Source: Micromonospora inaquosa (GTDB lineage: Bacteria; Actinomycetota; Actinomycetes; Mycobacteriales; Micromonosporaceae). From it: 39,426 bases of DNA. Below the pieces are notes generated by a model, which was not told the DNA's origin, did no database searches, and worked only from the letters and a program-made list of their open reading frames with translations. The DNA is taken from contig NZ_QGSZ01000244.1 in the NCBI RefSeq assembly GCF_003857055.1, forward strand, positions 1 to 39,426. The letters are read 5' to 3'. How positions within the stretch are numbered: position 1 is the first letter of the stretch; each line of letters begins with the position of its first letter. Below are positions 17,493 through 25,279 of the stretch, one piece after another. A program made the translations under genes and the position numbers.

Positions 17493-17747
17493 ATGGCTCA
17501 CAAAAAGGGTGCGTCCAGCTCGCGTAACGGTCGTGACTCCGCGGCCCAGCGACTCGGCGTGAAGCGCTTCGGTGGTCAGGTCGTCAGCGCGGGTGAGATC
17601 ATCATCCGGCAGCGTGGCACCAAGTTCCACCCCGGTGACCTGGTCGGCCGTGGCGGCGACGACACGCTGTTCGCGCTGTCCGCCGGTGCGGTCCTGTTCG
17701 GCACCAAGCGCGGTCGCAAGACCGTCAGCATCGTTCCGCAGCAGTAG
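17493..17747 (+). CDS. rpmA: 50S ribosomal protein L27
   Basis: Ribosomal protein of 84 residues whose N-terminus reaches the peptidyl transferase centre. It begins [16 protein letters not shown] and continues with the signature '[27 protein letters not shown]'. The AHKKG-type N-terminus is present directly, with no Firmicute-style cleavable extension, so no Prp-type protease is needed. It is co-transcribed with rplU and followed by a U-tract terminator that separates it from obgE. Confidence 0.98.
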   Translation: MAHKKGASSSRNGRDSAAQRLGVKRFGGQVVSAGEIIIRQRGTKFHPGDLVGRGGDDTLFALSAGAVLFGTKRGRKTVSIVPQQ

Positions 17748-17757
17748 TTCTCGGGCT

Positions 17758-17802
17758 TAAGCGGGCCGCGGACCTCCGGGTCCCGGCCCGCTTAGCCTTT
17801 TT
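17758..17802 (+). terminator. Intrinsic terminator of rplU-rpmA
   Basis: A perfect 11-bp stem, TAAGCGGGCCG (17758-17768) with CGGCCCGCTTA (17784-17794), has an inner GGACC/GGTCC extension and is followed by five T (17798-17802). This is the most classical rho-independent terminator in the window. Confidence 0.92.
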
Positions 17803-17843
17803 CGCGAAGTGCGAGGGTGGACCTCGCTGGAAGGATTGACGCC

Positions 17844-19319
17844 GTGGCAACGTTCGTTGACCGGGTCGTTCTGCATCTGCAGGCCGGCGATGGCGGGCAC
17901 GGTTGTGTCTCGATCCACCGCGAGAAGTTCAAGCCCTTCGGTGGGCCGGACGGCGGCAACGGTGGGCACGGCGGCAGCGTGTCCCTGGTGGTCGACCCGC
18001 AGGTGACCACGCTGCTCGACTTCCACTTCCACCCGCACGTCAAGGCCGACAACGGCAAGGGCGGTGCCGGCTCGAACCGGGACGGCGGCAACGGCCAGAA
18101 CCTGGTGCTCAAGGTGCCCAACGGCACCGTGGTGCAGACCACCGATGGCACGGTGCTGGCCGACATGGTCGGCGCCGGCACCACCTTCGAGGTCGCCCGC
18201 GGCGGGCGGGGCGGGCGCGGCAACGCCTCGCTGGCCAACGCCAAGCGCAAGGCACCCGGCTTCGCCGAGCTGGGGGAGCCCGGCGACCAACTGGACATCG
18301 TGCTGGAGCTGAAGAGCGTCGCCGACGTCGGCCTGGTGGGCTTCCCGTCCGCCGGCAAGTCGTCGCTGATCTCGGTGATCTCCGCCGCGAAGCCGAAGAT
18401 CGCCGACTACCCGTTCACCACCCTGGTGCCCAACCTCGGTGTGGTCCGGATGGACAACCACACCTTCACCGTCGCGGACGTGCCGGGCCTGATCCCCGGC
18501 GCGGCCACCGGCAAGGGGCTGGGCCTGGAGTTCCTGCGGCACATCGAGCGTTGCGCGGTGTTGGTGCACGTCATCGACTCGGCGACGTTGGAGCCGGGCC
18601 GTGACCCGGTGGCCGACATCGACGCCATCGAGGCCGAGCTGAGCCAGTACGGCGGTCTGGCCGACCGCCCACGCCTGGTCGCCGTCAACAAGGTCGACGT
18701 GCCGGACGGCCGCGACCTCGCCGAGATCGTGCGCCCCGACCTGGAGGAGCGCGGTTACCGGGTGTTCGAGGTCTCCGCGGCAACCCGGGAAGGGCTCAAG
18801 GAGCTGACCTACGCGATGGCCGAGCTGGTCGAGGCAGAGCGGAAGGCCGCCCCGCCCGCCGAGCCGACCCGGATCGTGATCCGCCCGATGGCAGTGGACG
18901 ACGACGGCTTCACCATCACGGCCGAGACCGACGGCTCGTTCACCGTCCGCGGTGTCCGCCCGGAACGCTGGGTCAAGCAGACCAACTTCGACAACGACGA
19001 GGCGGTCGGCTACCTGGCTGACCGGCTGGCCCGGCTCGGGGTGGAGGACAAGCTGGCCAAGGCCGGCGCGCAGCCCGGTGATCTGGTCCGGATCGGTGTA
19101 CGCGAGTTCGACTGGCAGCCGACGCTCTTCGCCGGCGTGGAGTTCGTACCCGGTAACCGGGGCACCGACGTCCGCCTGGAGGAGAAGTCGAACCGGGCCT
19201 CCGCCGCGGATCGACTCGCCGCCCGGAAGGCTCGTCGGGTGCGCTCGGCGGACGAGGTGGGCGCGGACGCGTCCGACGACCTCACCGATGACCTCGACGA
19301 CGGGGACGACGCCGAGTAG
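17844..19319 (+). CDS. obgE: GTPase Obg/CgtA
   Basis: Ribosome-associated GTPase of 491 residues needed for 50S maturation and stress control. The GTG at 17844 follows GGAAGGA with 8-nt spacing and gives the standard [19 protein letters not shown] start. The Gly-rich Obg fold fills about 1-158. The G domain shows G1 'GFPSAGKSS', G2 '[12 protein letters not shown]', G3 'DVPGLIPGA', G4 'NKVD' and G5 'SAATREG'. A C-terminal OCT domain ('[32 protein letters not shown]') and an acidic tail follow. It lies directly after rplU-rpmA, the near-universal order. In many actinobacteria proB and proA follow obgE; here an acetyltransferase and accessory genes follow instead. Confidence 0.98.
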   Translation: MATFVDRVVLHLQAGDGGHGCVSIHREKFKPFGGPDGGNGGHGGSVSLVVDPQVTTLLDFHFHPHVKADNGKGGAGSNRDGGNGQNLVLKVPNGTVVQTTDGTVLADMVGAGTTFEVARGGRGGRGNASLANAKRKAPGFAELGEPGDQLDIVLELKSVADVGLVGFPSAGKSSLISVISAAKPKIADYPFTTLVPNLGVVRMDNHTFTVADVPGLIPGAATGKGLGLEFLRHIERCAVLVHVIDSATLEPGRDPVADIDAIEAELSQYGGLADRPRLVAVNKVDVPDGRDLAEIVRPDLEERGYRVFEVSAATREGLKELTYAMAELVEAERKAAPPAEPTRIVIRPMAVDDDGFTITAETDGSFTVRGVRPERWVKQTNFDNDEAVGYLADRLARLGVEDKLAKAGAQPGDLVRIGVREFDWQPTLFAGVEFVPGNRGTDVRLEEKSNRASAADRLAARKARRVRSADEVGADASDDLTDDLDDGDDAE

Positions 19320-19377
19320 TTCGGTGCGCTCCGTCATGGGGTTGATTTCCGTAAACCTTCGCTAAATCGGCGCGTCC

Positions 19378-19389
19378 TAGCGTGGGGTG
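19378..19389 (+). promoter_or_regulatory. Candidate -10 for a leaderless GNAT gene
   Basis: TAGCGT (19378-19383) fits TANNNT and is 6 nt upstream of the ATG at 19390. The same TAGCGT-N6/7-start arrangement occurs before degV and comEA in this window. Confidence 0.5.
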
Positions 19390-19839
19390 ATGCTGATCGA
19401 GTCCCGGCCCGTCACCGATCCGGAGATCGCCGCCCTCGTTGTCGCGCAGCAGCGTGAGCTGCGTGAGGCCGATGGCGGGTTGGACGGGCAGGTCTTCATG
19501 CCGCACGACGACGTCCGTTACCTGGCGGTGGTGGTGAACGGTCGGGCGGTCGCCTGCGGTGGGCTCCAGGCGCTCGACGCCGAAACCGGCGAGGTCAAGC
19601 GGATGTACGTGCGGCCCGCGTACCGGGGGCGGGGCATCGCCCGCCAGTTGCTCGCCGCGCTGGAGGAGTGCGCGTTCCGGCAGGGGCACTCGGTGGTCTG
19701 CCTGGAGACCGGGACCTACCTGCCGGCCGCGATCGCGCTGTACACCTCGGGTGGCTACCAGCAGGTCCCGGTCTACGGTGAGTACGTGGGCAACCCGTAC
19801 AGCGTCTGTTCCGCCAAGGGGCTGCCGGTCGCGGCCTGA
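19390..19839 (+). CDS. GNAT family N-acetyltransferase
   Basis: Acetyl-CoA-dependent N-acyltransferase of 149 residues with a single GNAT fold. Motif A 'VKRMYVRPAYRGRGIARQLLAALEECA' contains the R/Q-x-x-G-x-G/A acetyl-CoA loop (RGRGIA). The C-terminal 'LYTSGGYQQVPVYGEYVGNPYSVCSAK' is typical of the family that includes small-molecule and amino-acid acetyltransferases. The substrate is unknown. The start is either GTG 19387 or ATG 19390; the ATG is preferred because the -10 element sits 6 nt upstream, consistent with leaderless translation. It is convergent with the downstream membrane protein, sharing a hairpin formed by both stop codons. Confidence 0.9.
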   Translation: MLIESRPVTDPEIAALVVAQQRELREADGGLDGQVFMPHDDVRYLAVVVNGRAVACGGLQALDAETGEVKRMYVRPAYRGRGIARQLLAALEECAFRQGHSVVCLETGTYLPAAIALYTSGGYQQVPVYGEYVGNPYSVCSAKGLPVAA

Positions 19840-19860
19840 CGGTCGCGCCGCCGGTCAGGC
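19834..19860. terminator. Compact bidirectional hairpin built on both stop codons
   Basis: GCCTGAC (19834-19840) and GTCAGGC (19854-19860) pair perfectly. The left arm contains the TGA of the GNAT gene and the right arm contains the TGA of the minus-strand gene, whose stop occupies 19855-19857. Confidence 0.55.
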
Positions 19861-20514
19861 GCCGGTGCTGGCGTGCGCGACGGTCACCGGCTTCGACTCC
19901 GGCGAGGCGTGCTGGCGGAGGACGATGCTCAGCAGGATCAGCGCGCCGACCGCGAGGAACTCGCTCTGCCAGTTCTGCATGGACTGGAACCAGAAGTCGC
20001 TGGTGCCGAGGAATTCCCACACCCCGATCGGTGGCGCACCGCTCTGGAGTGCCTGCTCCTGGTTGTACGCGGCGGTCCCACCGAGCAGGTGACCGACGAA
20101 GGAACCGGCGAAGATCAGCAGCAGTGCGAGGGAGAGGCTGTTCCGGTAGATCACCAGGGGCAGGCCGCCGACGCGTACCGGCCAGGGTGACTGCGGGGTC
20201 GCCCGGCGCTCGTCGTCCTCCGGGCGGTCGGTCTGGTTTATCGGCTTCGACTCGGCCGAGCCCCGCTGCACCAGGTACGCGGTGAGCAGCACGTAGCCGC
20301 CCATCTGGAGGAACTCCGACTCCCAGTTCTCGAAGACCGACTCGACGAAGTGCCCACTGGTCAGGTACGCCGGCCAGCTCAGTGGCGCGGCCCCGAACTC
20401 GGTCAGCTCCTCGTTGTGGGTCTGCCAGCCGAAGACGCTCTGCAACACGAGGAAGACCAGGAACGCGCCCAGCATCGCGACGGCCAGGGCGTTGTCACGG
20501 AGCCAACGGGGCAT
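19855..20514 (-). CDS. DUF6766-like four-helix membrane protein with internal duplication
   Basis: Integral membrane protein of 219 residues with an excellent ribosome site (AAGGAGGT) upstream of the ATG. Four hydrophobic helices are seen near 10-28, 68-84, 120-140 and 188-203. Two segments are alike: 'SGHFVESVFENWESEFLQMG' followed by helix and 'SAESKP', and 'TSDFWFQSMQNWQSEFLAVG' followed by helix and 'SPESKP'. This indicates duplication of a helix-loop unit with an NW(E/Q)SEFL core. I recognise it as the DUF6766 type found in soil bacteria. No function is known, and no catalytic residues stand out. It lies 64 nt downstream of the DUF4383 gene on the same strand and may be co-transcribed with it. 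Confidence 0.8.
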   Translation of the reverse strand: MPRWLRDNALAVAMLGAFLVFLVLQSVFGWQTHNEELTEFGAAPLSWPAYLTSGHFVESVFENWESEFLQMGGYVLLTAYLVQRGSAESKPINQTDRPEDDERRATPQSPWPVRVGGLPLVIYRNSLSLALLLIFAGSFVGHLLGGTAAYNQEQALQSGAPPIGVWEFLGTSDFWFQSMQNWQSEFLAVGALILLSIVLRQHASPESKPVTVAHASTGA

Positions 20515-20578
20515 GGTCGCACCTCCTTCGCCGGCCGATTACCCCTGTGGGCGTGACCGCGAAACCCAAAGCCCCAGG

Positions 20579-21070
20579 TCAGCGTCGGTCGGCAGGGCTG
20601 TCCAGGCGTCCGCCGGTGCCCGCCTGGTTGGACAGCAGCAGCCCGAGCGCGACCATCCCGAAGCCGAGCGCGAGGTGCAGCCAGTTGTCGGGGTCGTTGA
20701 CCGGCAGGATGTTCGCCCCAGCGTCCGGGTTGACCGCCTCGATAGCCAGGCCGTACAGCCAGAGGGCCAGGTAGAACGCGCCACCACCGGCCAGGAACAC
20801 GCGGGCGCCGGCGACGCTGCGGGCCAGCACCAGGCCGGCCAGCCCGAAGATCAGGTGCAGCGCGTTGTGCAGGATCGACACCTGGAACAGCCCGAGGAGT
20901 TGGGCGTCCGAGTGGTGCCCGCCGAACCTCAGCTCGCCGTAGTCGGTGGTGATGCCAGGGATGAACCCGAGGACGCCGATCAGCAGGAAGACCCCGGCCA
21001 CGACCAGCGCGGCCAGCTGGACCCGGGGTCGGGGACCGGCCGCTCGGCCGCCTCGTGCGCCTGGTGCCAT
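20579..21070 (-). CDS. DUF4383 membrane protein
   Basis: Small integral membrane protein of 163 residues from the ATG at 21070, with GGAGGGGG as ribosome site. A longer reading frame to 21190 lacks one. The helix pattern and 'SILHNALHLIFGLAGLVLAR' with 'DNWLHLALGFGMVALGLLL' are the repeated H-N-x-L-H-L and NWLHL motifs of DUF4383. The conserved His residues at the membrane face could bind metal or haem, but that is speculation. The function is unknown. It probably leads an operon with the DUF6766-like gene. It is divergent from the 21300 operon across a 229-nt gap. Confidence 0.82.
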   Translation of the reverse strand: MAPGARGGRAAGPRPRVQLAALVVAGVFLLIGVLGFIPGITTDYGELRFGGHHSDAQLLGLFQVSILHNALHLIFGLAGLVLARSVAGARVFLAGGGAFYLALWLYGLAIEAVNPDAGANILPVNDPDNWLHLALGFGMVALGLLLSNQAGTGGRLDSPADRR

Positions 21071-21299
21071 CGCTGCCCCCTCCGTGGATCTGCCGGCCTG
21101 GCGAACCTCACTGTCCGCGGCGGCGACGTGACGCAGCCCGACGATCCTCCATTTTGAAGTCGATCCGGTGGGCCGCGCAGAGAAATGCACGAAGAGGTAT
21201 GGAAGCCGGAACGCAGGGTAGGTGAATGGTCAGCGGCGGCGGCAACGCGCCGCATCCCCCCAGCACAACCGCGACGACTTTCTGAGCGGAAGGGAAATC

Positions 21300-22169
21300 A
21301 TGACTTACGATCTTTCACCGACGTCCTCCACGTACGGGCAGCAGTCGACCAACGGCGGCGGCGTCCGCGAGCAGGCGCGCCAGGCCGGGTCGGAGGCCGC
21401 GCAGGCTGGTGGCGCGGTCGCCCAGACCGCCAAGGAGCAGGGCACCGAGGTTGGCCGTGAGGCGGCCCGGCAGGCCCGCAACCTGTACGGCGAGGCCCGC
21501 ACCCAGCTCGCCAGTCAGACCGGTGAGCAGCAGCGGCGAGCTGCCGGTGGGCTGCGTTCGCTGGCCGACGAGATGCGCTCGATGGCCGAGCAGGGTGGCC
21601 AGGCCGGCCCGGTGACCGAGCTGGCCCGCCAGGCCGCCGACCGGGTGCAGGGTGTCGCCGGTTGGCTTGAGCAGCGCGAGCCCGGCGACCTGATCACCGA
21701 GGTACGCGACTACGCGCGACGTAACCCGGGCACCTTCCTGGTCGGCGCGGCGGTCCTCGGGGTGCTGGCGGGCCGGCTGACCCGGGGCATCTCGGCCGCC
21801 GGCGACGACTCGGGCGACGGTTCCTCGACCTACCGGGGCGCCGGCGCGTACGACCCGGAGCAGACCGCGGTGATCCCGACGCCGCCGCCGGCGCCTCGCG
21901 CGGTGCCGGACGCCGTCCCGGCCGGCGGTTACCTCGACCCGACCCCCGGCACGCACACCCCGCCGACGTCCGGTGGTTACGCCGACCCGGGAGCCCGTGG
22001 CTACGCCGACGAGACGCCCGGTGGCTACGCCGACCCGGCGCCCGGTGGTTACGCCGAGCCCGCCCGGGGCGACTACCCGGAGCACTCCGGCACCGGTCAG
22101 CCGTTGCCGCCGGTGACCCAGACCGACCCGCTGCCTGGCGTTCCGTCCAGCGGCAGCCCTCGCCCGTGA
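21300..22169 (+). CDS. Helical repeat protein with membrane segment and GGYADP repeats (first gene of stress-type trio)
   Basis: 289 residues, with GGAAGGGA ahead of the ATG at 21300. Residues about 20-105 are Ala/Gln/Glu/Arg-rich helix with 11-mer-like periodicity (REQARQAGSEAAQAGG; ARQARNLYGEARTQLA), resembling LEA or apolipoprotein-like amphipathic helices. 'PGDLITEVRDYARRNPGTFLVGAAVLGVLAGRL' adds one membrane helix in the style of DUF883/DUF3618 proteins. The C-terminal third is disordered, with four GGY(A)DP/EP-type repeats (about 21967-22080). There is no signal peptide. It is 31 nt upstream of a holin-like gene, so the operon encodes three small envelope-associated proteins, a set common in actinobacteria. 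The role is unknown; membrane protection under stress is inference. A GGGTAG box at 21216-21221 loosely resembles stress-sigma -10 elements. Confidence 0.78.
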   Translation: MTYDLSPTSSTYGQQSTNGGGVREQARQAGSEAAQAGGAVAQTAKEQGTEVGREAARQARNLYGEARTQLASQTGEQQRRAAGGLRSLADEMRSMAEQGGQAGPVTELARQAADRVQGVAGWLEQREPGDLITEVRDYARRNPGTFLVGAAVLGVLAGRLTRGISAAGDDSGDGSSTYRGAGAYDPEQTAVIPTPPPAPRAVPDAVPAGGYLDPTPGTHTPPTSGGYADPGARGYADETPGGYADPAPGGYAEPARGDYPEHSGTGQPLPPVTQTDPLPGVPSSGSPRP

Positions 22170-22200
22170 GCCGCCGAGTCATCCGAAGGGAGACGACGGC

Positions 22201-22668
22201 ATGAGCATGCCCACGCAGGGATCCGGCCTGGACTCCGGTTACCACCCCGACGCGGGTGCCCCGCACACCGCCGCGGAGGTGAAGAGCAACTCGCTGGGTG
22301 ACCTGATGCGTCAGGTCACCACCGACCTGTCGACGCTCATGCGTCAGGAGGTCGAGCTGGCCAAGGCGGAGATCCGCCAGGAGGGCAAGAAGGCCGGCAA
22401 GGCCGCTGGCCTCTTCGGCGGTGCCGGCTTCGGCGGCTACATGGTGGCTCTCTTCGTGTCCATCGCCGTGTGGCAGTTCCTGGACAACGTCATGGACTCC
22501 GGTCTGGCCGCGCTGATCGTGGCCGTGATCTGGGCCGCGGTCGCCGCGGTCCTCTACTCGATGGCCAAGAAGAACGCCCAGCACGTACGCGGGCTCAAGC
22601 AGACCAACGACAGCGTGCAGCGGATCCCCGACGCGCTCAAGCCACACCCGGAGGGAGTCACCCGATGA
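22201..22668 (+). CDS. Phage-holin-family (holin_3_6 / DUF1469) membrane protein
   Basis: 155 residues with a ribosome site GAAGGGAG. The signature 'LGDLMRQVTTDLSTLMRQEVELAKAEIRQEGKKAGKAAG' is the cytosolic amphipathic helix of the PF07332-type family. Two transmembrane helices ('GGYMVALFVSIAVWQFL' and 'LAALIVAVIWAAVAAVLYSM') follow. Despite the name, this family is chromosomal and widespread in actinobacteria with no prophage context, as here. Its stop overlaps the next start as ATGA, so it is translationally coupled to the DUF3618 gene. Confidence 0.9.
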   Translation: MSMPTQGSGLDSGYHPDAGAPHTAAEVKSNSLGDLMRQVTTDLSTLMRQEVELAKAEIRQEGKKAGKAAGLFGGAGFGGYMVALFVSIAVWQFLDNVMDSGLAALIVAVIWAAVAAVLYSMAKKNAQHVRGLKQTNDSVQRIPDALKPHPEGVTR

Positions 22669-23282
22669 GCACCGATCCCGATCAGATCCGCCGGGAGATC
22701 GAAGCCACCCGTAACAGTCTCAGCTCCGATGTGGATGCGTTGGCGTACAAGGTCAGCCCCAGCCGCATCGTCGACGACCGCAAGCAGCGGGCCCGTTCCG
22801 CTCTGCAGAATGTGAGGGACAAGGTCATGGGAACCGCGTCTGACCTCGGCCACGGCACCGGCCAGGCCGCCCACTCGGTGGGTGACCACGCCTCGTCGGC
22901 CGCCTCCAGCGTCGGCGGTGCCGCGCACTCGGCGGCGGCCACTGTCAGCGACGCCGCGCACAGCGCGCCGCGGGTGATTCGGCAGAAGTCCCAGGGCAAC
23001 CCGCTCGCCGCCGGCTTGATCGCGTTCGGGGTCGGCTGGTTGGCCTCGTCGCTGATCCCGGCTTCCCGCCGTGAGCAGGAGGCCGCCGCCCAGGTGAAGG
23101 CGAAGGTCGGCGAGCACAGCGGGGCGGTGAAGGAGAAGCTGGGCGAGGTGGCCGGCGAGCTGCGTGAGCCGGCCCGGCAGGCCGCCGAGTCGGTGAAGTC
23201 CACAGCTCAGGACGCCGTGCACGCGGTCAAGGACGACACGAAGTCCGCCGCCCACAACGTCAAGGACCACGCCACCCCCTGA
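22665..23282 (+). CDS. DUF3618 protein
   Basis: 205 residues, starting within the previous stop (ATGA overlap) after GGAGGGAG. The N-terminal 'DPDQIRREIEATRNSLSSDVDALAYKVSPSRI' is the DUF3618 signature. A long Ala/Ser/His helical segment of heptad-like 'SVGDHASSAASSVGGAAHSA' repeats follows. One membrane helix ('NPLAAGLIAFGVGWLASSLI') and a charged amphipathic tail with 'AVKEKLGEVAGELREPARQAAESVKS' repeats complete it. Family members pair with the holin-like protein above. The function is unknown; a structural role at the inner membrane face is the best guess. A very stable hairpin terminator follows. Confidence 0.9.
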   Translation: MSTDPDQIRREIEATRNSLSSDVDALAYKVSPSRIVDDRKQRARSALQNVRDKVMGTASDLGHGTGQAAHSVGDHASSAASSVGGAAHSAAATVSDAAHSAPRVIRQKSQGNPLAAGLIAFGVGWLASSLIPASRREQEAAAQVKAKVGEHSGAVKEKLGEVAGELREPARQAAESVKSTAQDAVHAVKDDTKSAAHNVKDHATP

Positions 23283-23294
23283 CCTGACCTGCCA

Positions 23295-23355
23295 CACCAG
23301 CGCGACAGCTCGCGGCCACCCCCCCGAAGGGTGCCCGCGAGCTGTCGCGCTGGTG
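23295..23355 (+). terminator. Very long terminator hairpin after the membrane-protein trio
   Basis: A perfect 21-bp stem (23295-23315 with 23335-23355) has an inner CACCC/GGGTG extension (23317-23321, 23329-23333). It starts 12 nt after the DUF3618 stop and lacks a U-tract. It may also serve the convergent glycosyltransferase gene. Confidence 0.85.
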
Positions 23356-23377
23356 CGCTCCGCGTGCCCGCTCCGAC

Positions 23378-23445
23378 GATCTTGCAGTTTCGGTTGGGGT
23401 TTTGCCGCTTACAGAGGTCTTTGTCCCCACCGGAAGTGCAAGATC
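23378..23445. repeat. Imperfect long palindrome (REP-like), overlapping the glycosyltransferase 3' end
   Basis: Left arm from 23378 (GATCTTGCAGTTTCGGTTGGGG) and right arm to 23445 (CCCCACCGGAAGTGCAAGATC read forward) pair over about 20 bp with a few mismatches around a loop of about 25 nt. The right arm and loop encode the last 12 or so residues and the stop of the minus-strand glycosyltransferase. It looks like a dispersed intergenic palindrome, but copy number cannot be judged here. Confidence 0.6.
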
Positions 23446-24482
23446 GCGCGGGTCGGTGGGTTGCGCGGGGCGGGGTTGGCGGCTCGGCGGATTCGCGTGT
23501 CGCCGTAGCGGACGCCGCCCAGCAGGAAGCGTTGGGCTACCGCCAGCCAGCCGCACACGCCGCGTTCCAGCAGCCAGAGCGGGGCCGCCAGCGCCGTGGT
23601 CGGCGGGAAGACCCGGCCGCCGCCGGCTCGGCGGCGACCCGTCTCGGCCAGGGCGACGACCCCGGCCACCGCGCCGAGCAGCAACGTGGGCCGACGCGAC
23701 ACGACCACCAGCGCCGGCAGCACCGCGAGCACGGTCAGCAGGCGAGCCGGCTGAGCCAGATCGTCGTACGCCTGACGGACCCGTTGACCGCGGAAATGCG
23801 CGACATCCGGAGGCAGCCGGCGGACGTACAGCCAGGCCGGGGCGGCCTCGGTGCCACCGTAACCGCGCACGGTACGGATGAGCTCCAGGTTCTCGAAGAG
23901 CACGTCCGGGTCGTACCCGCCCATGGCGAGGAAGGTGCTGCGTCGCACGGCGAGGGTGCCCGGGTAGTCCGCTCCGAGCGCCCGGTTGAGCAGTGTGCGG
24001 CCGGTGTCCCACCAGGCGTGCCAGGGCAGCGGGTCGAAGTAGTTCTGCGGTCGTACCAGGTCGGCCCGGGCCAGCAGCCGATGTACCGCGGTCAGGGCGG
24101 TCTCGTCGTACCGGACGTCGTCGTCGGCGATCACCACCTGCTCGTGACCGGCCGCGCGTACGCCGGTGCGTACGCCGAGCACCTTGCCGTTGAGCCCGCG
24201 CTCGCTCGGGTCCGGTGGGAGGTGCCGGACCAGCCTCCGCCACGCCTCGGCGTGCCGGGCGAAGCGGTCGGGAGGCGAGCCGTCGACCACGAGCACCTCG
24301 ACCCGGTCGCTCAGCCAGCGCAGGTAGTCGGTCAGCTCGGCCAGGCCGGTGTCGGTGTGCCAACGCAGTGGCAGCACGTACGTCATCGGTAGCCGGACCG
24401 GCGACGGGCCGGCGCCCTCGTGTGCGACCTCCCGCCGACGCGTGGCGCGCCGCGTGTCACCGGTAGAGCCGAACGAGGACAT
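23409..24482 (-). CDS. Family 2 glycosyltransferase with C-terminal membrane segment
   Basis: 357 residues from the ATG at 24482 (GGAG upstream). A GT-A fold is indicated by the N-terminal 'TYVLPLRWH' strand, 'VEVLVVDGSPPDR' with the nucleotide-binding Asp, 'GKVLGVRTGVRAAGHEQVVIADDDVRYD' containing the metal-binding DDD (about 120-122), and 'NRALGADYPGTLAVRRSTFLAMGGYD' as an acceptor-side motif. One or two hydrophobic helices lie near 258-285. It would transfer a sugar from a nucleotide donor to a lipid or glycan at the membrane; donor and acceptor are unknown. The final residues ILHFRWGQRPL come from the palindromic repeat, so the original C-terminus may have been replaced. It is divergent from the SRPBCC gene. 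Confidence 0.88.
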   Translation of the reverse strand: MSSFGSTGDTRRATRRREVAHEGAGPSPVRLPMTYVLPLRWHTDTGLAELTDYLRWLSDRVEVLVVDGSPPDRFARHAEAWRRLVRHLPPDPSERGLNGKVLGVRTGVRAAGHEQVVIADDDVRYDETALTAVHRLLARADLVRPQNYFDPLPWHAWWDTGRTLLNRALGADYPGTLAVRRSTFLAMGGYDPDVLFENLELIRTVRGYGGTEAAPAWLYVRRLPPDVAHFRGQRVRQAYDDLAQPARLLTVLAVLPALVVVSRRPTLLLGAVAGVVALAETGRRRAGGGRVFPPTTALAAPLWLLERGVCGWLAVAQRFLLGGVRYGDTRIRRAANPAPRNPPTRAILHFRWGQRPL

Positions 24483-24640
24483 GACAACTCCGTGGCGGAC
24501 AGGGTCGCGGTCGGTGCTGAGCAGCATCTGCCCGCATTTCCGTGGATCAAACTGCCGCTCGTTTCGACTGCCGGCCCCCGGGTAGCGCTGCCCGTAAGAG
24601 CTGCCCATGCCCGGTTGTCCGGGTGGAGGAGAGAGACGTG

Positions 24641-25279
24641 ATGACCAACAACGGAACCAGGTGGGCGCTGCTCGGCGTCACCGCGGCGACGGCGGTCGCC
24701 GTGGGCCGGGCCGTGGCGCGCCGTCGGCGTCGGCATCAGCCGGAGCGGCAGGACGGCTGGTACGTGGTGCGTCGCGCAGTGACAGTGGACCGGTCCCGGG
24801 ACGACGTGATCGGCTTCTGGACCGACCGCGAAAGGCTGGACCGCGCGCTGGCCGGGTGGGCCACGCTGCAGCAGCTCGACGAGCGCCGTTGGCGGTGCGT
24901 GGCCCGCGACCGGGCGGGCGGTGAGACGCAGTGGCAGGCCGAGATCACCGTCGAGGGGGCGGGCACGCTGCGGTGGCGGGTCGAGGACGGGCCGATGCCG
25001 CAGCTGGGGCGGGTCGAGCTGGCCGAAGCCCCGCAGGGCCGGGGCACCGAGATCCGGGCCGAGCTGCGCTACCGCTCCGGGCCGGTGCGTCGGATGGCTG
25101 GCCTGGTCGGCGGCGACGAGTCGGACCTGGCGCTGCGGGACGCGCTACGGCGGGCGAAGGCGCTGATCGAGTGTGGCCAGGTGGTGGACACCCGGGACGA
25201 CCCGTCCGGCCGGAGCCCGGCCCAGGAGAAGACGACCGACAAGGTGCGGGAGACGTTGATGACGGGAGGACGGGCATGA
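24641..25279 (+). CDS. SRPBCC (polyketide cyclase/START-like) protein with N-terminal membrane helix
   Basis: 212 residues; start ATG 24641 or the GTG just before it, after GGAGGAGAG. A short hydrophobic helix (residues 8-24) and a basic RRRRRH segment lead into a ligand-binding SRPBCC fold: 'VRRAVTVDRSRDDVIGFWTDRERLDRAL', 'RWRCVARDRAGGETQWQAEITVEGAGTLRWR', then 'GTEIRAELRYRSG' and a long C-terminal helix ('ALRDALRRAKALIECGQ'). The family binds hydrophobic ligands, and many actinobacterial members neighbour oxidoreductases. Its stop overlaps the start of the dehydrogenase (ATGA), so they are coupled. It may present or protect a ligand for that enzyme; this is inference. Confidence 0.88.
   Translation: MTNNGTRWALLGVTAATAVAVGRAVARRRRRHQPERQDGWYVVRRAVTVDRSRDDVIGFWTDRERLDRALAGWATLQQLDERRWRCVARDRAGGETQWQAEITVEGAGTLRWRVEDGPMPQLGRVELAEAPQGRGTEIRAELRYRSGPVRRMAGLVGGDESDLALRDALRRAKALIECGQVVDTRDDPSGRSPAQEKTTDKVRETLMTGGRA

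Noticed and set aside
22201..22668. Prophage remnant because of the holin-family gene
   Set aside because: No lysin, capsid or integrase genes nearby; this family is chromosomal and regularly paired with DUF3618 in actinobacteria.
24931..25275. N-terminal extension of the zinc dehydrogenase
   Set aside because: The extension is the shifted-frame translation of the SRPBCC gene; the ATGA overlap with a ribosome site gives the proper start.
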